This document shows, piece by piece, positions 56,693 to 64,000 of a stretch of DNA of 64,000 nt (the stretch's first letter is position 1; each line of letters opens with the position of its first letter). The stretch comes from Marinobacter halodurans (GTDB lineage: Bacteria; Pseudomonadota; Gammaproteobacteria; Pseudomonadales; Oleiphilaceae), in NCBI RefSeq assembly GCF_004327985.1, contig NZ_SJDL01000023.1, positions 1 to 64,000 on the forward strand, in the 5' to 3' direction. The notes under the pieces are model-generated. The model was not told the DNA's origin. It saw nothing but the letters and a program-made list of their open reading frames with translations, and ran no database searches. The translations under genes were made by a program, and so were the position numbers.

Positions 56693-58087
56693 ATGACGCC
56701 TGACCAGATTGTTGACGCCCTCAAATCCCTCGTTGACGACGGCAAGGTCCTGACCGATCCCGCCGACCTCGACATCTACGGCAAGGACTGGACCAAGATC
56801 TACGCGCCCAGGCCGGTGGCGATCGTGTTCCCCAAGACCACCGAGCAGGTGCAGGCCATCGTCCGCTTCGCCAACGAGAACCAGGTGGCGCTGGTGCCTT
56901 CCGGGGGCCGCACCGGCCTGAGCGCGGGCGCCGTGGCCGCCAACGGCGAGGTGGTCGTTGCGTTCGACTACATGAACCGGATCCTTGACTTCAACGCCAG
57001 CGACCGGACCGTGCATTGCCAGGCGGGCGTGATCACCGAACAGCTGCAGAACTTCGCCGAAGAGAACGACCTGTACTACCCGGTGGACTTTGCCTCCGCC
57101 GGCTCCAGCCAGCTGGGCGGCAACCTCTCCACCAACGCCGGCGGCATCAAGGTTATCCGTTACGGCATGAGCCGTGACTGGGTGGCGGGCCTGACCGTCG
57201 TCACCGGCAAGGGCGACATCCTGGAACTGAACAAGGACCTGGAAAAGAACAACACCGGCTATGACCTGCGCCACCTGTTCATCGGCGCCGAGGGTACCCT
57301 GGGTTTCATCACCGAAGCCACCATGAAGCTGACCCGCAAGCCGGACAACCTGACCGTGCTGGTGCTGGGCCTGAACGACCTGACCAACACCATGGACGTG
57401 CTGCAGACGTTCCAGAAGCAGATCGACCTGACCGCCTACGAATTCTTCTCGCACCAGGCCATGCAGCACGTATTGGCTCACGGCCAGGTGCAGGCCCCGT
57501 TCGAGACCGAAGCCCCGTACTACGCACTGCTGGAGTTTGAAGCCATTTCCGACCAGGTGATGGACGAAGCCATGGGCCTGTTCGAACAGTGCGTCGAAAA
57601 CGGCTGGGTGCTGGATGGCGCCATCAGCCAGAGCGAGACCCAGGCCAAGAACCTGTGGATGCTGCGCGAGGGCATCTCCGAGTCCATCGCCCCGCGCACG
57701 CCCTACAAGAACGACATCTCCGTGATCGTTTCCAAGGTGCCCGGCTTCCTGCAGGAAATCGACGCCGTGGTCACCGAGCACTATCCGGACTTCGAGATCA
57801 TCTGGTTCGGCCACATTGGCGACGGCAACCTGCACCTGAACATCCTCAAGCCCGAAGGCATGGCCAAGGAAGACTTCTTCGAGAAGTGCCAGCAGGTCAA
57901 CAAGTGGGTGTTCGAGATCGTCCAGCGCTACAACGGCAGCGTCTCCGCCGAGCACGGCGTGGGCATGACCAAGAAGCCCTACCTGCAATACACCCGCAGC
58001 GAAGCGGAAATCGCCTACCTCAAGGGCATCAAGCAGGTGTTCGATCCCAACGGGATCATCAACCCCGGCAAGATCTTCGACCTGTAG
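56693..58087 (+). CDS. FAD-linked D-2-hydroxyglutarate dehydrogenase
   Basis: This 464-aa protein has an N-terminal FAD-binding-4 domain (PSGGRTGLSAGA, GGNLSTNAGGIKVIRYG) and a C-terminal FAD-oxidase domain (FGHIGDGNLHLNI, AEHGVGMTKKPYL, FDPNGIINPGKIF). These match the D2HGDH/GlcD-like family. Divergent pairing with serA is known from Pseudomonas, where it converts D-2-hydroxyglutarate back to 2-oxoglutarate and so drives SerA. Glycolate or D-lactate dehydrogenase is less likely on this context. Confidence 0.9.
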   Translation: MTPDQIVDALKSLVDDGKVLTDPADLDIYGKDWTKIYAPRPVAIVFPKTTEQVQAIVRFANENQVALVPSGGRTGLSAGAVAANGEVVVAFDYMNRILDFNASDRTVHCQAGVITEQLQNFAEENDLYYPVDFASAGSSQLGGNLSTNAGGIKVIRYGMSRDWVAGLTVVTGKGDILELNKDLEKNNTGYDLRHLFIGAEGTLGFITEATMKLTRKPDNLTVLVLGLNDLTNTMDVLQTFQKQIDLTAYEFFSHQAMQHVLAHGQVQAPFETEAPYYALLEFEAISDQVMDEAMGLFEQCVENGWVLDGAISQSETQAKNLWMLREGISESIAPRTPYKNDISVIVSKVPGFLQEIDAVVTEHYPDFEIIWFGHIGDGNLHLNILKPEGMAKEDFFEKCQQVNKWVFEIVQRYNGSVSAEHGVGMTKKPYLQYTRSEAEIAYLKGIKQVFDPNGIINPGKIFDL

Positions 58088-58093
58088 GACCCC

Positions 58094-58124
58094 GGCGGTG
58101 GGTGGCCGGACACCATCCACCGCC
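58094..58124. terminator. Hairpin after D2HGDH gene
   Basis: GGCGGTGGGTGG and CCATCCACCGCC form a 12-bp stem with one G-T pair. No T tract follows, so termination is uncertain. Confidence 0.45.
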
Positions 58125-58241
58125 ACACTCCCGTAAGATGTGGGCTCGCCTCGAAAACCGCATCACAGCGCCCTCCCGCGACTCCACGATCAAGCCCCCA
58201 GATGCTAAAGTCCCCGGAAAACCACGCGTTCCGGAGACCTT

Positions 58242-58919
58242 ATGAAGCAGCACATCGTCGTCCTCACCGGCGCTGGCATGAGCGCTGAAAGCGGTATTGC
58301 CACCTTTCGCGACAACGACGGCCTCTGGGAAAAACACAACGTCTACGATGTCGCTACGCCCGAAGCCTTCCAGCGCGATCCGGAGCTGGTCCTGAACTTC
58401 TACAACGACCGCCGTCGGCAACTGAAGGATGCCCGGCCCAACCCGGCCCATTACGCGCTGGCGGAGCTGGAAAAGGACTACCGCGTCACCATCGTCACCC
58501 AGAACATCGACGACCTGCACGAACGCGCCGGTTCCACCAGCGTTGTCCACCTCCACGGCCAACTGACCCAGGCCCGCAGCGTCCACGATGAGAATCGCCT
58601 TTACGATATCGGTTACAACGACATCCATATTGGCGACACCTGCGAACGCGGTGGCCAGCTTCGTCCCCATGTGGTCTGGTTCGGCGAAGCCGTCCCCATG
58701 ATCGAGACCGCCGCCGAGGTGGTCAGCACCGCCGACCAGCTCCTGATCGTTGGCACCTCGCTCCAGGTCTACCCCGCTGCCGGGCTGGTTGGCTGTGTGG
58801 ACTTCGACGTGCCCATCACCGTGATCGATCCGGGCGAGGCAAGCGTGTCCCGGGCGCGGGTGATCCGCAAGACGGCGAGTGAAGGGGTGTTGGAGTGGAT
58901 GGCGTCGTTGCGGCATTAG
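58242..58919 (+). CDS. cobB: Sir2-family NAD-dependent deacylase (zinc-less type)
   Basis: This 225-aa sirtuin has GAGMSAESGIATFRD (residues 10-24), TQNIDDLH (86-93), catalytic His105 in HLHG, and the Tyr54-x-x-Arg57 signature of class III desuccinylases/demalonylases. The four zinc-binding Cys are missing: only one Cys (134, GDTC) lies in the region, and ARS replaces the usual ARC. This zinc-free form is common in Bacteroidetes. It likely removes acyl groups from protein lysines. GGAG precedes the start. It follows D2HGDH by 154 bp. Confidence 0.88.
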   Translation: MKQHIVVLTGAGMSAESGIATFRDNDGLWEKHNVYDVATPEAFQRDPELVLNFYNDRRRQLKDARPNPAHYALAELEKDYRVTIVTQNIDDLHERAGSTSVVHLHGQLTQARSVHDENRLYDIGYNDIHIGDTCERGGQLRPHVVWFGEAVPMIETAAEVVSTADQLLIVGTSLQVYPAAGLVGCVDFDVPITVIDPGEASVSRARVIRKTASEGVLEWMASLRH

Positions 58920-59011
58920 GCCCCGGAAGCCACCGCAATGTGGTGGGACGTCCTGTCAGCGCCTGTGCGGGTATGGGATCCCGGATGGTTGGGTCTGGTG
59001 ATTCAATGAGC

Positions 59012-59041
59012 GTCACCACCGGCCTTTCAGCCGGTGGTGAC
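59012..59041. terminator. Hairpin between convergent sirtuin and cstA-like genes
   Basis: GTCACCACCGGC (59012-59023) and GCCGGTGGTGAC (59030-59041) form a perfect 12-bp stem with a 6-nt loop, placed between two convergent stops. No T tract is seen. Confidence 0.5.
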
Positions 59042-59049
59042 TGCCCGGC

Positions 59050-60489
59050 TCAAGCCTGCTCGGCAGCGATGGCCGGTGTATCCAGGTCGTCCTGCTCCCT
59101 GCGACCGCGCATCAGCAGCCAGACCAGCATCACCGAGGAGGATGCAAGGCCGATGGGGCCGGCCACACTCAGCGGCAAACCGAAGCCGATCTCGGCGGAA
59201 AACAGGTAGGCATTCACGACTCCGGTCATGAAGGTCGCAGGAACCGTGCAAACCCAGTGGAACTTGCCATGGCGCTTAAGCCAGGCCGCGGCGGCCCACA
59301 GCATGATGACCGCGGTCATCTGGTTGGCCCAGCCGAAGTAGCGCCAGATCACATTGAAGTCCATCAGGCTGATGGCAAAGCCGACCGCAAACAGTGGCAG
59401 GGCGATCATCAGACGTTTGGTGATGGGTTTCTGGTCGAACTTCAGGAAGTCGGACAGGATCAAGCGGGCTGCACGAAAAGACGTATCGCCAGAGGTAATG
59501 GGCAGGACGACCACCCCAAGAATGGCCAGGATGCCGCCAATCCCGCCCAGCAGTGAGGTGGCCACATCGTTGACCACGGCGGCGGGCCCCCCCTGGGCAA
59601 GGGTGGCGTTCAGGGCTTCGGGGCTGTCGTAGAAGGACATCCCCAGGGTTGCCCAGATCAGTGCAATCACGCCTTCGCCGATCATCGCACCGTAGAACAC
59701 GAAGCGGCCATTGCTCTCGTTTTCCATGCAGCGTGCCATCAGCGGCGATTGCGTGGCATGGAAGCCGGACAGGGCGCCACAGGCAATGGTGATAAACAAC
59801 AGCGGCCACAGCGGCAGATCCTGCGGGTGCAGGTTCTCAAGGGTGATGCCGGCGGCGTAGAACGACTTGTCGCTGACCGCCAGGCCAATCAGCAGGCCAA
59901 CGGACATGAACACCAGCAGTGCGCCGAACAGCGGGTAGAGACGGCCGATGATCTTGTCGATGGGCACCAGGGTGGCGATCAGGTAGTAGCCGAAAATGAC
60001 AGCCACCCAGACCGGTACCGATGTTCCGGACAGGTTGCCCAGCAGCTTGGCCGGCCCCAGGGTAAAGACGACCCCGACCAGTAACAGCAGCAACACCGCG
60101 AAACTGTTCATGAAATGTTTGGCGGCGGTACCCAGTTCGCGACCGACCACGGTCGGTACCGACGCACCACCGGCGCGCACCGACAGCATGCCGGAGAAGT
60201 AGTCGTGCACGGCACCGGCGAAGATGGAGCCGAAAACAATCCACAGCAGGGCGGTGGGGCCGTAGAGCGCCCCCAGGATCGGGCCGAAGATCGGCCCCAG
60301 GCCGGCGATGTTGAGCAACTGCACCAGATACACCTTCCGGGTGGACATGGGTACGTAGTCAACACCGTCGTTGTTGGTAAAGGCCGGTGTCTGGCGCTCC
60401 GGCCTGGTGCCGAAAATCCGCTCAATGATTTTTCCGTAGATGAAGTAGCCGCTGATCAGCAAAGCGACACCCAGTAAGAACCACTGCAT
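59050..60489 (-). CDS. CstA-family pyruvate/peptide transporter (BtsT-like)
   Basis: This 479-aa protein has about 13 membrane helices and the CstA signature (GALYGPTALLWIVFGSIFAGAVHDYFSGMLSVRAGGASVP, ATQSPLMARCMENESNGR, PITSGDTSFRAARLIL). The family imports pyruvate or peptides, as with BtsT (YjiY) and CstA in E. coli. It is shorter than E. coli CstA (701 aa) and lacks the C-terminal extension. The next genes encode a BtsR/BtsS-like system, which in E. coli induces btsT. The start is ATG 60489, with GGGGAAAG upstream. Confidence 0.9.
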   Translation of the reverse strand: MQWFLLGVALLISGYFIYGKIIERIFGTRPERQTPAFTNNDGVDYVPMSTRKVYLVQLLNIAGLGPIFGPILGALYGPTALLWIVFGSIFAGAVHDYFSGMLSVRAGGASVPTVVGRELGTAAKHFMNSFAVLLLLLVGVVFTLGPAKLLGNLSGTSVPVWVAVIFGYYLIATLVPIDKIIGRLYPLFGALLVFMSVGLLIGLAVSDKSFYAAGITLENLHPQDLPLWPLLFITIACGALSGFHATQSPLMARCMENESNGRFVFYGAMIGEGVIALIWATLGMSFYDSPEALNATLAQGGPAAVVNDVATSLLGGIGGILAILGVVVLPITSGDTSFRAARLILSDFLKFDQKPITKRLMIALPLFAVGFAISLMDFNVIWRYFGWANQMTAVIMLWAAAAWLKRHGKFHWVCTVPATFMTGVVNAYLFSAEIGFGLPLSVAGPIGLASSSVMLVWLLMRGRREQDDLDTPAIAAEQA

Positions 60490-60600
60490 GGCTTTCCCCT
60501 TATTGTCTTTGTTGGACTGGTTGGAGGGCAAAGCTTACGAAGGGGGTGGCCGGGAGGCTGCCGATTTTTGCCTGAGCGGTCGAATCGGGTTGTTGAGCGG

Positions 60601-61293
60601 TCAGAATGGCAGCAGGTATTTATCCCTGAGCTGCTTCAGGTAACGACGCGAGACCGGAATCAAAGCACCGTGACGGGTTTCGATTTCGGCCCCGCTCTCT
60701 TTCTGGGTGATCGCCCCGATGGCATCGGGGTTGACCAGGTACCGTCGGTGTGTGCGGATGAGTGGCAGGCGCGCTTCCAGCGTCTTCAGGGGCAGTTGGC
60801 AGTGGAGTTCCTCGCCACCGACCTGGACCTGGGTGCCGGTCAGGTCAACATAGGCGCAATCAATCTCGGCCGGCGAAACCAGCCGTACCTTGTTGCCCTG
60901 GTAGCAGGCCAGCTTCTCCAGGGGCGTTGCCTCGCCAATACCCAGTGCTTCAATCCGCTTCAGGGTGCGGGCCAGTCGATCCGGGTCAACGGGCTTGAGC
61001 AGGAAGTCCAGAGCGGCTTCGTCAAAGGCTTCCAGTGCGAACTGCTGGTGGGCGGTCACGAAGACCAGCAGTGGCCGCGGTTCGGACAGCAGGCTGCTGA
61101 CATCGACCCCGGACAGCCCCGGCATGTCCCCGTCCAGGAAGACCACGTCGGGATGCAGCGATTTGACCTTGAGCAGGGCCTCCTTGCCGTTGCCCGCTTC
61201 CCCGACCACCTTGACACCACCGGCTTCGCCCAACAGCGCCGCCAGTTCTTCCCGTGCAAGGGGTTCATCGTCCACGATCAGGGCACGAATCAT
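60601..61293 (-). CDS. btsR: LytTR-family response regulator (BtsR-like)
   Basis: This 230-aa regulator has a receiver domain with acidic VDDEP (Asp8/9), phospho-acceptor Asp54 (VVFLDGDMPG) and Lys in LLKPVDPD. A LytTR DNA-binding domain follows (about 125-228; LIRTHRRYLVNPDAI, SRRYLKQLRDKYLL). It matches E. coli BtsR (YehT) in size and layout. It overlaps the kinase stop by 4 nt. The adjacent CstA/BtsT-like gene is the likely target. Confidence 0.9.
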   Translation of the reverse strand: MIRALIVDDEPLAREELAALLGEAGGVKVVGEAGNGKEALLKVKSLHPDVVFLDGDMPGLSGVDVSSLLSEPRPLLVFVTAHQQFALEAFDEAALDFLLKPVDPDRLARTLKRIEALGIGEATPLEKLACYQGNKVRLVSPAEIDCAYVDLTGTQVQVGGEELHCQLPLKTLEARLPLIRTHRRYLVNPDAIGAITQKESGAEIETRHGALIPVSRRYLKQLRDKYLLPF

Positions 61294-62969
61294 GACAGGG
61301 TACCTCTTGGCCAGGTCAGTTTAGCACGCGTGTATTGCCCCGGCTGGTGCTGGAGTTGGAGGCTGCAAGCGGCGCCCAGGGCGGCGAAACGCTCGCGGAC
61401 CAGGGTCAGTCCCAGGCCGTCGGTCTGTTGCGGCGCCTGTGCCGCGCTATCCTCCACCTGTACGCAGATATTGTCGCCGTCCAGGTACGCGGAAAGCCGC
61501 ACCCGGCCGCCGGCTTCGGCACGGCTGATGCCGTGCTTAATCGCGTTTTCCACCAGCGTCTGGATGGCCAGCGCCGGGACCTTCTCGTCCTCCACGTCTT
61601 CATCGAGTTCTTCGACGAAACTGAGGCGGTCGCCGAACCGGGCCTTCTCGATTGCCAGGTAGTGGCTGACATGGGCGAACTCCCGAGCCAGCGAAACGGT
61701 CACGCTGTTGCGCCCCAGGTTGCCGCGCAGGAACTCCGCCAGGTGGACAATCAGGCCGCGCGCCTCATGCGGTGCCCGGCGCAATACGGCGGCCACGGTA
61801 TTCAGGCTGTTGAACAGGAAGTGGGGGTTCACTTTGGCTTCCAGCGCCCGCAGCTCGGCTTCTGCCAGCAGCGTCCGGCTGGCCTGCAACTGGCTGTGCA
61901 GGATCTGGTTGGACAGCACGCCGGCAATGCCGACGCCCAGACTGCGGTTGAGGTTGCGAAAGAGTTTGTGTTTGGGCTCGTACAGCTTGATGGTACCGAT
62001 TACCTCCCGCTCGCCCTTCAGCGGCACCACCAGGGAAGACCCCAGCTCGCAGCCGGCGGCTATCGAGCACTGGTAGGGTGTGGTCAGGCCATCGGCGAAC
62101 ACCACCTTGTTGTCGCGAATGGCCTCCAGTGTAATGGTCGACGCAATGGGACATCCCACCTTGTGGTGATCGGCTCCCACGCCGGTAAAGCCCAGAATCC
62201 GGTCGCGATCGGTGATGGCCACCGCCGCAACCCCGGTCTCGTCCTTGACCACCTCGGCAATGGCCTGCGCCGAGTGGGCATTGAAGCCGTTGTCCAGCAG
62301 GCCGACGCAGCGACGGGCAATGCGCAACGCCCGCTGGGATAGGCGGGACGCCAGCTCATCGGCCTGGAACTTGGCGTCACGGATAAAGCCCATGAACAGC
62401 GCCGCTCCCAGGGAGTTGGCCACCATCATCGGCAGGGCAATGGCTTTGACCAGGGCCAGGGCCTGATCAAAGGGCTTGGCCACTACCAACAGGATGAGCA
62501 TCTGGCTGGCTTCCGCGATCACCCCCAGCAGGAGTGCCTGCCAGGGATTGAAAATCCGCTCGGCCTGGCCGCGTCTCATCCAGAAGGCATGCACCATGCC
62601 TGCCAGAAAACCCTCCCAGGTGGTCGAAATGGCGCAGGCCAGATCGGTAAAACCGCCCAGGGAATAGCGATGCAGACCCCCGGACAGGCCGACGGCGGTG
62701 CCCACCAGGGGCCCGCCCAGCAGGCCGCCGAGGATGGCGCCGATGGCACGGGTATTGGCAATGGCGTCCAGGGTTTGCTGGCCGAAATAGGTGCCCAGGA
62801 TGCAAAAGCCGGAAAAGATGGCATAGACCATCAACTTGTGGATCGGCCAGTTGGAGAGATTGGCCAGGGGGCGGAACAGCGGGGTCTTCGAGAACAGGTA
62901 GGCGATGAGCAGATAGACGCTCATCTGCTGAAGCAACGGCACTACCAGTCCTACATCAATTGATTCCAT
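61290..62969 (-). CDS. btsS: LytS-type sensor histidine kinase (BtsS-like)
   Basis: This 559-aa kinase has a 5TM-5TMR_LYT sensor (about 5-190; LFSKTPLFRPLANLSN, NTRAIGAILGGLLGGPLVGTAVGLSGGLHRYSLGG), a GAF-like domain (about 215-345; VAAVAITDRDRILGFTGVGADHH), and a His_kinase domain with His383 in LEAKVNPHFLFNSLNTV. The ATPase domain (VENAIKHG) follows. Length and motifs fit E. coli BtsS (561 aa), which senses pyruvate. Start is ATG 62969. Confidence 0.9.
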   Translation of the reverse strand: MESIDVGLVVPLLQQMSVYLLIAYLFSKTPLFRPLANLSNWPIHKLMVYAIFSGFCILGTYFGQQTLDAIANTRAIGAILGGLLGGPLVGTAVGLSGGLHRYSLGGFTDLACAISTTWEGFLAGMVHAFWMRRGQAERIFNPWQALLLGVIAEASQMLILLVVAKPFDQALALVKAIALPMMVANSLGAALFMGFIRDAKFQADELASRLSQRALRIARRCVGLLDNGFNAHSAQAIAEVVKDETGVAAVAITDRDRILGFTGVGADHHKVGCPIASTITLEAIRDNKVVFADGLTTPYQCSIAAGCELGSSLVVPLKGEREVIGTIKLYEPKHKLFRNLNRSLGVGIAGVLSNQILHSQLQASRTLLAEAELRALEAKVNPHFLFNSLNTVAAVLRRAPHEARGLIVHLAEFLRGNLGRNSVTVSLAREFAHVSHYLAIEKARFGDRLSFVEELDEDVEDEKVPALAIQTLVENAIKHGISRAEAGGRVRLSAYLDGDNICVQVEDSAAQAPQQTDGLGLTLVRERFAALGAACSLQLQHQPGQYTRAKLTWPRGTLS

Positions 62970-63140
62970 CTTTGCCCAACACGGATAGGATCGAAGATCC
63001 TGAATATACCAGATGAGCGTCAAAGGGGGCCTGTATCATGTCGACCGGACGGGAAATGCCGGCCCGGAAGCCGACATCGTGGCGCGGGGCATGGCGTGAC
63101 CTGGCCCAAGCCTTCCAGGCGACATTTGATTCGCTGTAAG

Positions 63141-63168
63141 GGGCCTGCCGGAGTCACCGGTCAGGCCC
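63141..63168 (-). terminator. Terminator candidate after the partial flavoprotein gene
   Basis: The interrupted stem GGGCCTG-CCGG / CCGG-CAGGCCC lies 8-35 nt after the stop of the partial gene. No long T tract follows. Confidence 0.5.
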
Positions 63169-63175
63169 TGCAGAT

Positions 63176-64000
63176 TTACATATCCTTCAACAGACGCAGT
63201 GCATCGTAGATTGCAGCGTGGGTGTTACGGGTATGGACGGCGTCACCGATCCGGAAAAGCTGGAATTTTCCTTCGGGATTACGGACCACCGACTGCGGCT
63301 CACCCGATACCAACTGGTCATGGGATAGTTCACCACGATTGGATGAATGTGGCTTGAGATCGAAATACAGCCCATCGAGGGGGATGATGCCGTGGTTGAC
63401 GACCACCTGGTCGACTACTCGCTTATCAGTAACCAGACCGTAGTCGCTGCCAATGCGGGCCTCGAGTTCGTGGCCCCGTTTCTCCACGGACTCAAGACGA
63501 TAGGTTACTGTAAAGGTTGTATCCAGGGCCTGGAGCGTGCGCATGTACGGCACGAGGTTCATCGCCATGACTTCAGGAGCGAATGACCGGTCAGGGGTTA
63601 TGATTTCAACGGCAGCACCTGTTTTGGCAATAATTTCTGCGGCCTGAAGGCCTGAGTGATCTCCGGCGTCGTCATAGATCAGGACATTTTTGCCGGGTTT
63701 GACATCACCAGAGATGATGTCCCAGGCGGAAATCACGTGCTCGTTGCCTTTTGTCAGGACTTCCGTGTCCGGAAGGCCGCCGGTCGCTATGATCACGACA
63801 TCCGGGCTTTCCGCTTCAACGGTCCCGGCCTCAGCCCAGGTGTTGAATTCGAACCGAACGCCAAGGCGCTCACATTGAGCCATGCGCCAGTCGATGATCT
63901 GCATCATTTCCCTGCGCCGTTCACTTTGTGCCGTCAGGCGGATTTGCCCCCCTGGATTGCTTGCGGCTTCGAATACAACAACCTCATGTCCTCTTTCGCC
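63176..64000 (-). CDS. FAD/NAD-dependent flavoprotein, TMADH/DgcA-like (partial, C-terminal)
   Basis: The last 274 residues of a larger protein run off the window's right end; the frame is open to 64000. The visible part starts in a FAD-binding Rossmann region (GERGHEVVVFEAASNPGGQI). It continues through an NAD-type domain with YDDAGDHSGLQAAEIIAK and ends GDAVHTRNTHAAIYDALRLL. This is the C-terminal half of the NADH:flavin oxidoreductase/trimethylamine dehydrogenase family. DgcA-type dimethylglycine or stachydrine demethylation proteins are the closest by pattern. The FMN barrel and 4Fe-4S site lie outside the window. Confidence 0.82.
   Translation of the reverse strand, partial: GERGHEVVVFEAASNPGGQIRLTAQSERRREMMQIIDWRMAQCERLGVRFEFNTWAEAGTVEAESPDVVIIATGGLPDTEVLTKGNEHVISAWDIISGDVKPGKNVLIYDDAGDHSGLQAAEIIAKTGAAVEIITPDRSFAPEVMAMNLVPYMRTLQALDTTFTVTYRLESVEKRGHELEARIGSDYGLVTDKRVVDQVVVNHGIIPLDGLYFDLKPHSSNRGELSHDQLVSGEPQSVVRNPEGKFQLFRIGDAVHTRNTHAAIYDALRLLKDM

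Overview
The window looks like a chromosomal segment of a high-GC marine gammaproteobacterium, most likely Marinobacter or a close relative. This is inferred from gene content and protein style: ArgP/ArgO, RlmJ, YciH, PpnP, FadH, a six-gene group-2 Mrp antiporter, a TRAP transporter, and SerA next to a D-2-hydroxyglutarate dehydrogenase. I saw no rRNA, tRNA, CRISPR array, transposase or phage gene.

Layout. 1-2.8 kb: an accessory block holding a tandem two-gene array with a repeat period of 1,497 bp. A 145-aa protein overlaps by 80 nt a 376-aa two-TM protein resembling the type VI secretion-associated DUF6708 family. The second copy of the large gene is broken at a T8 tract, and the array ends in a truncated copy of the small gene. 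2.8-15.6 kb: housekeeping genes, including a FemAB-like acetyltransferase, a CpxP/CpxR/CpxA-like envelope-stress module with a CpxR-type box, YigZ, YciH, two glutathione transferase-fold proteins, an EamA transporter preceded by a dadA remnant, an acyl-CoA ligase and PpnP. 15.6-21.4 kb: the Mrp Na+/H+ antiporter operon, with MrpA and MrpB fused. 22-28.8 kb: a lipid-degradation neighbourhood (crotonase, FadH, acyl-CoA dehydrogenase, a GlxA-type regulator) ending in Rof. 29-34 kb: lipoproteins, a chemoreceptor with a C-terminal input-like domain, and the divergent ArgP/ArgO pair. 34-36.3 kb: a decayed OmpA-like gene fragment, a CRP/Vfr-like site and a thrombospondin type-3 repeat lipoprotein.

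36.4-42.8 kb: an MFS transporter and a probable iron-responsive periplasmic cluster (imelysin, di-heme oxidase, imelysin, DUF1513) with Fur-box-like sequences. 42.9-49.4 kb: RlmJ, small conserved genes, a META-domain lipoprotein and a TRAP system (DctP divergent from DctQM). 49.6-54.5 kb: an EamA transporter with a GIY-YIG protein, an SDR/esterase pair, a second hydrolase and an OmpA lipoprotein, followed by a REP-like palindromic element. 55-58.9 kb: SerA divergent from D-2-hydroxyglutarate dehydrogenase, so that the by-product of serine synthesis can be recycled, then a sirtuin lacking the usual zinc cysteines. 59-63 kb: a BtsS/BtsR-like two-component system beside a CstA/BtsT-type pyruvate or peptide transporter. 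The window ends inside a DgcA/TMADH-like flavoprotein.

The most unusual parts are the mosaic tandem array with its homopolymer frameshift (1-2799), the OmpA relic beside the TSP3 lipoprotein, the zinc-less class III sirtuin and the iron cluster. I do not claim a proven new system. The tandem array is the best candidate for one.
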